Shown here piece by piece: positions 54,914 through 63,141 of a stretch of 64,000 bases of DNA. The notes beneath the pieces were generated by a model, which saw nothing but the letters and a program-made list of their open reading frames with translations, was not told the origin of the DNA and did no database searches. The translations under genes were made by a program, and so were the position numbers. Each line of letters opens with the position of its first letter. Positions within the stretch are counted from its first letter, which is position 1. Source of the DNA: Acidimicrobiales bacterium (lineage in GTDB: Bacteria; Actinomycetota; Acidimicrobiia; Acidimicrobiales; MedAcidi-G1); assembly GCA_014237715.1 (NCBI GenBank), contig JAAZZG010000002.1, forward strand, positions 186,001 to 250,000, read 5' to 3'.

Positions 54914-56296
54914 ATGACCCGCCCCTCAGAAAGTTCCCCCGGCCCGGCCCCTGACCGGCCCCCCAGCGTCGACCGTCTGGCCCGATCGCTGGCCGACATC
55001 GGCCTGCCCCACCCCCTACTGGTCGACGCGGCCCGCACCGCGGTGGCCGAAGCGGTGGCCGCGGACGAACCGGCCAGTGCCCTGATTCGGGCCCGCGAGC
55101 TGGCTGAGGCCACGGCCCGGGCCCTCCTGTCCGACGTGGTCAACGCCACCGGCGTGCTGTTGCATACCAACCTGGGCCGGGCGCCTTGGAGCCCTTCTTC
55201 AGGCGACGATCGGCGCTACACGACGCTGGAGTTCGATCTGGCCAGTGGTTCACGGGGTTCTCGGCAAGATCGGGCCCCCGCGCTGCTGGCCCGGGCGTGC
55301 GGCGCCGAGGCCGCCATGGTGGTCAACAACTGCGCATCCGCTGTCCTGCTCGTGCTGGCTGCTCTGGCCGCCGGGCGGGGAGTGGTGGTGTCACGCGGCG
55401 AGATGGTCGAGATCGGTGGCGGCTTCCGGATCCCCAACGTGATGGCCCAGTCGGGTGCCCGTCTGGTCGAAGTCGGGACCACCAACCGGACCCGCATCGG
55501 TGACTTTTCGGCCGCCATCGCGGCCGACCCCGACGTGGCCCTGACCTTGTCCGTCCACCAGTCCAACTACCGGATCGAAGGCTTCACCGAGTCGGCGTCG
55601 GTGGCCGAACTGGCTGCTCTAGACGTGCCGGTGGTGGCCGACATCGGGTCGGGCCTGTTGGATGCCGCCTGCCCGTGGTTGGCTGACGGTCCACCGGGGT
55701 GGCTGGCCGACGAGCCGGCAGCCCGTCAGACACTGGAGGCCGGAGCGGCGTTGGTGACGTTCTCGGGCGACAAGCTGCTGGGCGGACCCCAAGCTGGGAT
55801 CATCGCCGGTCGAGCGGACCTCATCGCGGCGTGCGCCGCTCATCCGTTGGCCCGGGCCCTTCGCCCGGGAAGCCTCGTGCTGCAGTCTCTTCAGAACCTG
55901 GCACTGGCCTATCTGACCCGGGACGGCTGGGCCATTCCGTTCTGGCGTATGGCCACCGAGCCGGTCTCCGACTTGCGGGCCCGCGCTGGACGGATCGCTG
56001 CCAATCTGACACCCGATCTGGTCGCCGACACGGTGGCCGTGCCCGGCGGGGGAACACTGCCCGGGGTGGAGATCCCTTCGGTCGGGCTGGTCCTCGCCGG
56101 TGACCGGGTGGCTGAGTTGCGTGCCGGTTCACCCCCTGTGGTGGCCCGGGTGACTGACCATTCCACCGTGCTTGACCTCCGGACCGTGCATCCTGATGAT
56201 GACGACGTGATCGCCGCAGCCCTCGCCGGCCTGACACCCGACGCGGCCCCCGTACAGGCGACCGCCGACCGCACCCCCTCCAGCGACAGGCGCTGA
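54914..56296 (+). CDS. selA: L-seryl-tRNA(Sec) selenium transferase, 460 aa
   Basis: SelA converts Ser-tRNA(Sec) to Sec-tRNA(Sec) with PLP and selenophosphate. Visible motifs: VVNATGVLLHTNLGRAPWS, AAMVVNNCASAVLLVLAALA, VSRGEMVEIGGGFRIPNVM, LVEVGTTNRTRIGDF, and the PLP lysine in TFSGDKLLGGPQAGIIAGRA. HPLARALRPGS keeps the two Arg of RALR, but VDK that usually follows is PGS. ATG 54914 is preferred (family start). selB follows with 3 nt between stop and start. Its tRNA partner is at 41315. Confidence 0.93.
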   Translation: MTRPSESSPGPAPDRPPSVDRLARSLADIGLPHPLLVDAARTAVAEAVAADEPASALIRARELAEATARALLSDVVNATGVLLHTNLGRAPWSPSSGDDRRYTTLEFDLASGSRGSRQDRAPALLARACGAEAAMVVNNCASAVLLVLAALAAGRGVVVSRGEMVEIGGGFRIPNVMAQSGARLVEVGTTNRTRIGDFSAAIAADPDVALTLSVHQSNYRIEGFTESASVAELAALDVPVVADIGSGLLDAACPWLADGPPGWLADEPAARQTLEAGAALVTFSGDKLLGGPQAGIIAGRADLIAACAAHPLARALRPGSLVLQSLQNLALAYLTRDGWAIPFWRMATEPVSDLRARAGRIAANLTPDLVADTVAVPGGGTLPGVEIPSVGLVLAGDRVAELRAGSPPVVARVTDHSTVLDLRTVHPDDDDVIAAALAGLTPDAAPVQATADRTPSSDRR

Positions 56297-56299
56297 CCG

Positions 56300-58018
56300 G
56301 TGCACGTCGTTGCTACGGCGGGCCACGTCGACCATGGCAAGTCGACCCTCGTTGAAGCCCTGACGGGAACCGATCCCGACCGGTTCGCCGAAGAGAAGGC
56401 CCGGGGCCTGACCATCGACCTGGGGTTCGCAGCCACCACGTTGCCTTCGGGGGCCGCCCTGTCGCTAGTCGACGTCCCTGGCCACGTCCGGTTCCTCAAG
56501 AACATGCTTGCCGGTGTGGGTGCCGTGGACGCCTGCCTATTCGTGGTGGCGGCCACCGAGGGCTGGAAACCCCAGTCCGAGGAACACCTGCGGATCCTCC
56601 AACTACTGGGTATCGGCCACGGCGTGATCGCCCTGACCAAGGTCGGCACGGCCGACGAGGACCTGGTCGACCTAGCCCGTCTGGAGATCATCGAGCAGGT
56701 GGAGGGCACGTTCCTCGACGGAGCCACGGTGGTGGCCACCGATGCACCGACCGGGCTGGGCCTCGACGATCTGCGAGCCGCCCTCGACACCCTGGTGGCC
56801 GCTACGCCCACCGCTGTGGACCACGGCAGGCCCCGCCTGTGGGTCGACCGTGCCTTCTCCGCTAAAGGTGCTGGCACCGTCGTCACCGGCACGCTCTCCG
56901 GTGGTGCCCTGCGGGTCGACGATGAGTTAGCCATCCACCCCGCGGGCACTGCGGTCCGGGTGCGATCGCTAGAGAATCACCACGCCAGCCACCTCGAGTT
57001 GCCTCCCGGTAGCCGGTGTGCGGTCAATCTGGTCGGGGCCGCCCATGACGAGGTGGTCCGCGGCGACGTACTCGTTCGATCTGACCAGTGGCACCACACA
57101 GCGGTGTTCGACGCCTCGCTCCAGGTGCTGGAGCGGCTCGACCACCCGGTCTCAAGACGGGGCGCCCACGTCCTCTACCTCGGCTCGGGTGAACACCCGG
57201 TGAGGATGCGCATCCTCGGTCCCGATGCCCTCGAGCCGGGGTCCGAGGGATCAGTCCGGATCCACCTGCCCCGACCACTTCCCCTACTCCCCGGCGACCG
57301 GTTCATCCTACGCGAATCGGGCCGGTCGGAGACGGTGGGCGGGGGCGAGGTACTCGACGTAGACCCGACCGAAAAGGCCTCCGCCGCCCGACCCGACCGC
57401 TCCGTGGACCGGGTGGTGAAAGAGCGGGGCTGGGTGGACGCCGACGAGTTGGAACGACTCACTGGCGAACGTCGGGCTCCCGACGTCGACCGTTGGGTCG
57501 TCAATCCCGAGATACTCCATGAGACGCTCGAAAGGTTGCGAGACACCGTCGATTCCGTCGGTCCGCTGGGTCTCGAACTGTCTCGGCTAGATCCCTTCGA
57601 GCGGGCCGTCGCCGGGCTCCTAGGCGATGCGGTGATCGAAGCCGGCCGGCTGGTCCCGGTGGGAACCGTCGATCCGCTGGCCGACCACCCGTTCGTGGCC
57701 GCCCTGGCCGCCTCACCGTTCACCCCACCTGGACCCGACGGGGTCGACCGCGGCGAGCTACGGGAACTGGTCCGACGGGGCGACGTGATCGAAGTGGAGG
57801 GGATCTTCTATTCCACCTCGGCTATCGATGCGGCCGCCCGGCTGGCCGCCCGGCTACTGGTCGACGATCCCGACGGATTCACCGTCTCGGTATTCCGGGA
57901 GGCGGCGGGAAACACCCGCAAGCACGCCATGCCATTGTTGTCCCATCTAGACGGCACCGGTATAACCAGACGGCGCGGCGACGTCCGAATCGCCGGCCCA
58001 CGCCTCCCCGTTCTCTGA
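56300..58018 (+). CDS. selB: selenocysteine-specific elongation factor, 572 aa
   Basis: SelB delivers Sec-tRNA to UGA codons that have a SECIS element. The EF-Tu-like GTPase has G1 GHVDHGKSTLVEALTG, G2 ARGLTIDLGFA and G3 DVPGHVRFLKNML. The G4 motif reads TKVG where TKxD is usual. After three beta domains come winged-helix repeats that bind RNA (FTPPGPDGVDRGELRELVRR and similar). GTG 56300 starts it. Length is near normal. It ends 8 bp before the convergent whiB. Confidence 0.93.
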   Translation: MHVVATAGHVDHGKSTLVEALTGTDPDRFAEEKARGLTIDLGFAATTLPSGAALSLVDVPGHVRFLKNMLAGVGAVDACLFVVAATEGWKPQSEEHLRILQLLGIGHGVIALTKVGTADEDLVDLARLEIIEQVEGTFLDGATVVATDAPTGLGLDDLRAALDTLVAATPTAVDHGRPRLWVDRAFSAKGAGTVVTGTLSGGALRVDDELAIHPAGTAVRVRSLENHHASHLELPPGSRCAVNLVGAAHDEVVRGDVLVRSDQWHHTAVFDASLQVLERLDHPVSRRGAHVLYLGSGEHPVRMRILGPDALEPGSEGSVRIHLPRPLPLLPGDRFILRESGRSETVGGGEVLDVDPTEKASAARPDRSVDRVVKERGWVDADELERLTGERRAPDVDRWVVNPEILHETLERLRDTVDSVGPLGLELSRLDPFERAVAGLLGDAVIEAGRLVPVGTVDPLADHPFVAALAASPFTPPGPDGVDRGELRELVRRGDVIEVEGIFYSTSAIDAAARLAARLLVDDPDGFTVSVFREAAGNTRKHAMPLLSHLDGTGITRRRGDVRIAGPRLPVL

Positions 58019-58025
58019 CGCAGTT

Positions 58026-58280
58026 TCAGATCCCGAGCAGCACCCGACGTTCGGACTCATTGGTCCCACCCCAGATTCCATGGGTCTCGCCACGGCCCAC
58101 AGCGAACTCGAGACACCGTCCGGCCACCACACAACGATCACAGATCGCCTTGGCCCGGAGTTCCCGGAGACGCTTCTCGTCCCGGCCCTCACCGCTACCC
58201 GGCGGGTAGAACACCACAGCCTGCGGTCCTCGACAAGCCGCCTTCACCTGCCACTCTCGGAAGTTGCCGTTAACCGGCAT
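58026..58280 (-). CDS. WhiB-family transcriptional regulator, 84 aa
   Basis: The second WhiB of the window. Cysteines: KAACRG, ICDRC, GRCLEF. The turn HGIWGGTNESERR follows. The N-terminus is short, and the basic tail is reduced to RRVLLGI, unlike the first WhiB. ATG 58280 follows GAGGGG by 7 nt. It converges with selB and follows the NfeD-like gene's downstream side across a 100-bp gap. Confidence 0.88.
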   Translation of the reverse strand: MPVNGNFREWQVKAACRGPQAVVFYPPGSGEGRDEKRLRELRAKAICDRCVVAGRCLEFAVGRGETHGIWGGTNESERRVLLGI

Positions 58281-58380
58281 CCGCACACCCCTCGTGGTCT
58301 GTCGGCCCGTCCGATCGGGCCGTAGACGACGAACCTATGACGCGCGTGCCGGACGGGACAAGGGTGAATTACCAGCCAAC

Positions 58381-59721
58381 TCAGCGACGTCGATAGTCGC
58401 GGGCTGCGCCGTCGACAGGCTCGACCTCCAGCCACAAGCCATCGACCCCGGTCACCCGGATGTCGCCACCGGGTTCCACCGGGGTGGCCCGGTTGGTGGT
58501 GGCCCGCCACACGGCGTCGCGCACGCGGACCGTGCCGTTGGGCGAGAGTTCGTCCTCGGCGGTCCCCTCCTCGCCGATGATCCACTCCCGACCGATGGTG
58601 GGTGTCGAGAACCGGGTCCGGACCATGGTCGGCATTCCACCCACCACACCAGCCACCGTGCCCAGCAGGCCGACAGTCAGAGTGATCCAGGAGAAGGACT
58701 GTCCCTCGAAGAGGAACACCGAGCCGGCCACCAGGGCGATTGTCCCAATGATCGACCAGAGACGCGGTACACCGGCCTGGACGTCGATGGCGAAGCCCAC
58801 GAAGGCGAAGACGAGGATGCCAACCGCCCAACCCCGAGCAGGGAGCACACCGAGGCCATAGGTCGAAAGGAGGAAACATCCGGCGCCGATGACACCGGCG
58901 ATGCCCACGCCGGCCGTGTACAACTCGAAGACCAGCAGGCCCATACCGATCAGCAGGAGCAGGTAGGCCACCGCCGGGCTGGCCACCGTATGGAAGAACT
59001 GGGCCACGACGTCGAGTTGACGAAAGCGGGTTGGGGTGACCGGCTGGACCGACGGGCCGTCGTCGCCGTCGACCGTCCGGACCTCGAAGCCGGGCACGCC
59101 CACCAGCTGTTCTAGAAGTACCGGTGCAGAGCGAGCTAGGCCCCGTTCGATGGCCTCCTCGTAGCCCACGGCCCGGTCCACCAGATCGGTGTCGACGGGC
59201 AGGCCGAACGGAAGGCCGAAGCCACCGCCCAGCACGGAATCGCCCAACGCCCCGAGGTGGGCACCCGGCGCGATGCCGATGTCGTCGCCGAGGGCCACCA
59301 GTCGGGCCATCGGCCCGGTGGCCTCAGCGCCCGACGGGCCGACCCAGAACGAGACCGGAACCGGTGCGGCGACGATCAGTTCGGCGAGACGGACCAGTTC
59401 AGCGTCATCGACCACCGAGGTGGTGCTGTCGACCTGGAAGACCACGGCCACCGTCTCGGCCGGATCGAGGGACTCCAGGACGTCGGCCAGCATGTCGACC
59501 AGTACCGGGTCCAGGAAGCCCTGGACCTCCACGACGTCGACCACGGCCGGTGGGGTGTGCACCTCGCCCTCGTGTTCGGAATGGGCGACAACGGTCGGCG
59601 CGCCCAGCACGATGACGGCCGTCATGGTCAGCAGGACAGCGAGCACACGGCGGAGAAGGGAGAGCGGAGAGAGGGGTCGCATCACGGGTCCGGGAGGAGG
59701 GGAAGACAACGAGTCGGGCAA
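58381..59721 (-). CDS. NfeD-like membrane protein with altered ClpP-class protease domain, 446 aa
   Basis: Long-form NfeD proteins combine an extracytoplasmic serine protease domain, four to five membrane helices and a C-terminal OB fold. A signal sequence (AVLLTMTAVIVLGAPTVVAH) starts this one; helices begin near PAVAYLLLLIGMGLLVFELY; the OB fold is near TVRVRDAVWRATTNRATPVE. In the protease part GPSGAEATGPMARLVALGDD aligns with the family P.GARAASAG, and the catalytic Ser is not there. No Lys that could replace the dyad base is evident. This may be a pseudo-protease with a scaffolding role. Confidence 0.8.
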   Translation of the reverse strand: MPDSLSSPPPGPVMRPLSPLSLLRRVLAVLLTMTAVIVLGAPTVVAHSEHEGEVHTPPAVVDVVEVQGFLDPVLVDMLADVLESLDPAETVAVVFQVDSTTSVVDDAELVRLAELIVAAPVPVSFWVGPSGAEATGPMARLVALGDDIGIAPGAHLGALGDSVLGGGFGLPFGLPVDTDLVDRAVGYEEAIERGLARSAPVLLEQLVGVPGFEVRTVDGDDGPSVQPVTPTRFRQLDVVAQFFHTVASPAVAYLLLLIGMGLLVFELYTAGVGIAGVIGAGCFLLSTYGLGVLPARGWAVGILVFAFVGFAIDVQAGVPRLWSIIGTIALVAGSVFLFEGQSFSWITLTVGLLGTVAGVVGGMPTMVRTRFSTPTIGREWIIGEEGTAEDELSPNGTVRVRDAVWRATTNRATPVEPGGDIRVTGVDGLWLEVEPVDGAARDYRRR

Positions 59722-59811
59722 GCCTACGGACCGTTGTGCGCTGGCAACCTGCCCAGGCCAACCTGCTTCGGCGGGTGGATCTCCGTGGGCAGTATCCCTC
59801 AGAACTACTGG

Positions 59812-60156
59812 TCAGGTACCAGCCTCGCCGAGCGCCAGTGCGGCCTCCTCGACGGTTTCACGCACCGGCACGATCCGATCGAAGCCGGTGGTGTGCAGCA
59901 AGCGAATCAACGCCGGGCGATTGCACGCCACGGCCACGTCTCCGTCGTTCTCCCGGGCACGTCGGATCCCACCGATGAGCGCACCTAGGCCAGCGGAGTC
60001 CATGAACGGGACGTCGGAGAGGTCGACCAGGATGAAGGCCTCGATAGACAAATCGGTCAACGACTCCCGGAACTGGGCCACCGTGTAGGCGTCGAGTTCC
60101 CCGGCTGGTCGGCACAGGACATAGCCATCATGTCGTTCGACCGTGATCTCGAGCAT
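59812..60156 (-). CDS. STAS-domain anti-anti-sigma factor, 114 aa
   Basis: A single STAS domain with the phosphorylatable Ser in VPFMDSAGLGALIGGIRRAR and LVDLSD before it. No kinase gene is adjacent. ATG 60156 (LEITVERHDGYV) gives normal length; the open frame extends 28 codons upstream. It diverges from a receiver-domain gene 108 bp away, so the two may belong to one signalling group. It complements the STAS/kinase pair at 39 kb. Confidence 0.87.
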   Translation of the reverse strand: MLEITVERHDGYVLCRPAGELDAYTVAQFRESLTDLSIEAFILVDLSDVPFMDSAGLGALIGGIRRARENDGDVAVACNRPALIRLLHTTGFDRIVPVRETVEEAALALGEAGT

Positions 60157-60264
60157 CCGGGTCGCCTCCTGACCGATCGACGTGCGCGGAGGGCACGTCC
60201 GTTGGGGGCAACGTAGTCGGCGGCGGGCGGTAACGGTCACCGACCCCCCGGTACGCTCCCGCCC

Positions 60265-60660
60265 ATGAGCGAGACCGCTGCCTCACCGACGGGTTATTTG
60301 ACGGTTCTCGTGGCCACCGATGCCGACCACGTCCACGACGAGGTGGATGCTGCCCTCGAAGGCGACCACACGGTGGTCCGGGTACACACCGGAGCCGAGG
60401 TGCTGGCCGCGGTGGCCGCCCACGAGCCGGCGCTGGTGGTGCTCGACCTCCAGATCGGGAACATGGGTGGCATGGCCACTTGTATGGACCTTCGCCTCGA
60501 GCAGCGGGCCGACCGGATCCCCGAGCAACGGATCGTGATGCTCCTGGACCGCGATGCAGATGCCTTTCTGGCCCAGCGGGCCGAGGCGGACGCCTGGATG
60601 GTCAAGCCGGTCGACGCCCTCATCCTGCGACGCACCGCCCGTGATGTACTCGCCACCTGA
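60265..60660 (+). CDS. stand-alone response-regulator receiver domain, 131 aa
   Basis: A CheY-like receiver without output domain. The phospho-acceptor Asp is in ALVVLDLQIGNMGG, the conserved Lys in AWMVKPVD, and the first strand reads VLVATDADHV, so one of the two acidic-pocket residues is altered. There is no sensor kinase in the window. It is divergent from a STAS gene, and a tRNA-Pro follows 103 bp downstream. Confidence 0.82.
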   Translation: MSETAASPTGYLTVLVATDADHVHDEVDAALEGDHTVVRVHTGAEVLAAVAAHEPALVVLDLQIGNMGGMATCMDLRLEQRADRIPEQRIVMLLDRDADAFLAQRAEADAWMVKPVDALILRRTARDVLAT

Positions 60661-60763
60661 ACACACCCGTGACCCACGGAAGGCGACCTGAACGGGGCCA
60701 TCCGAACTGGCCCGGTGGGCACGACCGGTCCCAGTAGGGCGCCGGTACCCTTGCCCGCTGAAA

Positions 60764-60840
60764 CGGGTAGTGGCGCAGCTTGGTAGCGCGCCTCGTTCGG
60801 GACGAGGAGGTCGTGGGTTCAAATCCCGCCTACCCGACCA
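60764..60840 (+). tRNA. tRNA-Pro (anticodon CGG)
   Basis: A 77-nt cloverleaf with encoded CCA. Acceptor CGGGTAG pairs with CTACCCG. The D-arm contains GCGC...GCGC, the anticodon stem CCTCG/CGAGG has loop TTCGGGA (anticodon CGG), and the T-loop is TTCAAAT. All arms pair. Confidence 0.95.
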
Positions 60841-61040
60841 GGGGGTCTCGGCAGGTTATTGAAAACGGCTCGGCAGGTTTCAACCACCCAAAGTGGTCTC
60901 CTTCGACTTGACCACGGTGTCTGAGGGTTCCCTGGCAAGTGAGTTGGCTGGTGTCCCGTGTCGAGATGGCATGTGAATGCATGCCAAAGACAGTCCAGAG
61001 AAATGCCCTAGGGGCAATGATCTGAGAACTGCAATCCGCA

Positions 61041-61074
61041 GGTTCCGGGTTCGAATCCCAGGGGGCGCACTCCA
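61041..61074 (+). other. tRNA 3-prime-half-like fragment
   Basis: CCGGGTTCGAATCCCAGG, followed by GGGCGCACTCCA, reads as the T-arm and acceptor 3-prime end of a tRNA; one T-stem pair is a C-A mismatch. Upstream (61021-61040) there is only an imperfect anticodon-like hairpin and no D-arm, so no complete tRNA folds. The stretch 60841-61183 holds no other gene; it has short palindromes at 60968-60985 and 61004-61016. A tRNA-end fragment of this kind can mark an integration scar; that is inference. Confidence 0.5.
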
Positions 61075-61183
61075 ACAGCCAGAACGGGACCCAGGTTCCC
61101 GGTCCATCGGACAAGCCCGTTCGGGGCAGCGCGGGCATCGAGGGGTGGAACTCTATAGACGCTGGTCTTGAACCTATTTGCCT

Positions 61184-62029
61184 CTACCCGATCGGCCCCT
61201 TCTGATCAATCTCTTGGTCGCTATCCGACTTCCGAGCCGACCGAATTCGTACGGCGAAGGCGAGAATGGCAGCAAGCCCTAGACCGCCAACTAGACCACC
61301 AACAAGAAACAGACCGCTTGACGATGCATTGTCTGAGTTGTCGGAACGGGACATGTCCGCTGAGGCGTAGAACGAAGTTCGACTCTCGTCTCCGAATAGG
61401 TCTAGTTCCCAGTTGAAAGTAGAACCTTGGGTCGAGTCGGCATTGTGATCGACAGGTGCCCCAGGCAGCGTGACCTCAAAAACCATCTTTGGCTCATCAA
61501 GTGCCAAATCGAACACTTTGGCCATCGCTGCCATTTCTTCAAACGACATGTCCTCGTCGAAGTCTGCGGTTAGGTCGGAAACATCGAGATCGAAGAAAAC
61601 CGTCTGGTTCTCTACCCAGAGGCGGATCGGCATCCCGTCAGCCGTAGAGAGTTCTGTAAGGTCGAAATCTGTAAAGGAGAAGGAAATCTCGGCGCCACAC
61701 CACCCGTCCTTCGAAAGTTCACGCGCCTCGGCACCTGCTGGCATGTCAGACATAGCGGACTCATTGATCATCTCCGCGCAAAGGTCGCCAGCGTCTTCGT
61801 CCGAGAAGGCCTCAGCTAATTCAGTGAGTGTTTCCGAAAGTAACATCTCGATTTCCACGGTCCCGGTGCCGTCAGGTTCAACCCTGATAGCCATATCCAT
61901 TCGGAGACAGCCGGTAGCGGTCGTCAGGACCACCACAACTAAAGCGAGACGTTTCAACCAGCTGGATGAGAAGTTAAACAAGGCGATCACCGCCCCCGAC
62001 CATTTCCCCTGGGGCCATCTCCCCATCAT
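61184..62029 (-). CDS. LppM-like lipoprotein with C-terminal membrane helix, 281 aa, low-GC
   Basis: A hydrophobic signal with lipobox-like TTATGCLRMD (Cys about residue 41) precedes a beta-rich domain (MAIRVEPDGTGTVEIEMLLS) and one C-terminal helix (SGLFLVGGLVGGLGLAAILA) with a basic tail. This resembles the LppM/DUF3153 group of actinobacterial membrane proteins. Base composition is visibly AT-richer, with A/T-ending codons unlike any neighbour. A TTG at 61957 is an alternative start; the first 24 residues of the longer frame are not signal-like. It follows a tRNA-like fragment. Confidence 0.7.
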   Translation of the reverse strand: MMGRWPQGKWSGAVIALFNFSSSWLKRLALVVVVLTTATGCLRMDMAIRVEPDGTGTVEIEMLLSETLTELAEAFSDEDAGDLCAEMINESAMSDMPAGAEARELSKDGWCGAEISFSFTDFDLTELSTADGMPIRLWVENQTVFFDLDVSDLTADFDEDMSFEEMAAMAKVFDLALDEPKMVFEVTLPGAPVDHNADSTQGSTFNWELDLFGDESRTSFYASADMSRSDNSDNASSSGLFLVGGLVGGLGLAAILAFAVRIRSARKSDSDQEIDQKGPIG

Positions 62030-62249
62030 TCCAGACAGGCGTGGCTAGGTAGCCGTTGAACTCCACGGCCATCACACTACGGGCCGACCAGCGACCCTGG
62101 CGGAGTGAGCATGAGCGGTACCGGGACGTGTGGCCAAGGACGACGGTTCGACCGTGCAGGTCTCCAAGTGCCCGAACGACCACGGAAAGATCAAGTCCCC
62201 ACTGTGTTGTGGCGCCGACATGGCGTGCGCTTTCTGAACAGACTCCTGA

Positions 62250-62270
62250 TCCGGACCTGACGGGTCCGGA
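62250..62270. terminator. hairpin after methyltransferase gene
   Basis: An 8-bp stem TCCGGACC/GGTCCGGA with 5-nt loop lies 12 bp beyond the stop of the methyltransferase gene (minus strand). No T-run follows. The rest of 62030-62249 has no gene I can support; a short minus-strand frame there matches nothing. Confidence 0.45.
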
Positions 62271-62282
62271 CGTTCTGACAGG

Positions 62283-62939
62283 TCAGCGAAGACGGAATAC
62301 GGCGACCGGCGACGTCTGGTCAACGTTGGGTCCGGCACCGTAGGTGACCACCCGATGGATGGTCGGCTCGATGATGGTTCCGGCGGCCACATCGTTGGCG
62401 AACCGGGCCTCGAAGCCGTGGGCCGTGAAGTGGTCGGGGTTGATTCCGATGGCGAACAGCGCCCCTGGCCGGGCAATGCGATACAGCTCGTCGAACGCGT
62501 CGGGCCCCACATGGCCATGGGTGAACGTGCCACAACTGACAACGGCCCCGTAGGAATTGCCGACCAGGGGCAGCACGGCTGTCAGGTCGCCCACGTGGAG
62601 ACTCGAGTAGACGGCCTCACCCGACGCTGTCGACTTGGTGCCAGCCTGCTCCAACATCTCCGGCGACAAGTCGAGGCCGTCGAGTGGTGACGGGCAGCGG
62701 TGGTCGAGCCGCAGCGCCTCACCGACCAGACCGGTGCCGCAACCGACATCGAGCACCGGCCCGTCGGAAGGAGTCACCGAGGCGAGAAGGGCCCCTGCCA
62801 CCCCGAGGTGGTACCGGTAGGCGTTCTCCTTGATGAACCCCGATTCGTAGCTGTCGGCCCACCGGGCGTACAAGTTTCGGTTGTCGTCCGGAGTCTCGAC
62901 CGCGTAGGCATCAGCCAGGTCGAAATCGCCGTCACCCAT
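62283..62939 (-). CDS. class I SAM-dependent methyltransferase, 218 aa
   Basis: The Rossmann-like core has motif I VLDVGCGTGLVGEALRL, a motif II-like LDGLDLSPEMLEQAG, and the later GAVVSCGTFTHGHVGPDAFD. The N-terminal YARWADSYESGF is typical of small-molecule methyltransferases related to UbiE and Williams-Beuren homologues. The substrate is not predictable. Its GC and codon use are back to the genome norm after the low-GC gene. Confidence 0.87.
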   Translation of the reverse strand: MGDGDFDLADAYAVETPDDNRNLYARWADSYESGFIKENAYRYHLGVAGALLASVTPSDGPVLDVGCGTGLVGEALRLDHRCPSPLDGLDLSPEMLEQAGTKSTASGEAVYSSLHVGDLTAVLPLVGNSYGAVVSCGTFTHGHVGPDAFDELYRIARPGALFAIGINPDHFTAHGFEARFANDVAAGTIIEPTIHRVVTYGAGPNVDQTSPVAVFRLR

Positions 62940-63081
62940 CTACTCCACCTCTACCTCGAATTGATCATTGAACCCATGCGCTCCCCACAGGAGGGAGAGT
63001 GAAAGATCTATCCGAGGGCTCGGAGTAGCACAAGGCCTCCGAGCTTTCGGAAACGCACCACTTGCCTCCCCGGAACGCGAC

Positions 63082-63107
63082 GGAGCCGGGGCATTGGCCC
63101 CGGCTCC
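63082..63107. terminator. strong GC hairpin after small hypothetical gene
   Basis: An 11-bp perfect stem GGAGCCGGGGC/GCCCCGGCTCC with tetraloop ATTG lies 34 bp beyond the stop of the gene at 63142-63396 (minus strand). There is no T-run. Stability and position suggest a terminator. Confidence 0.55.
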
Positions 63108-63141
63108 GATTCGCGTGTTGGTTCGCCCGAGAGGCGCCCGA

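Noticed and set aside
59189-60088. Open frame on the plus strand of 299 codons opposite the NfeD-like and STAS genes
   Set aside because: It spans two good genes and the product is low-complexity; shadow ORF.
60830-61138. Minus-strand ORF of 102 codons with APWDSNPEPAD
   Set aside because: It arises from translating tRNA-end sequence in antisense; such ORFs are well-known false calls.
62030-62249. Minus-strand frame of 69 codons upstream of the low-GC lipoprotein
   Set aside because: It overlaps the lipoprotein start, has no recognisable motif and no ribosome site; not enough to call a gene.
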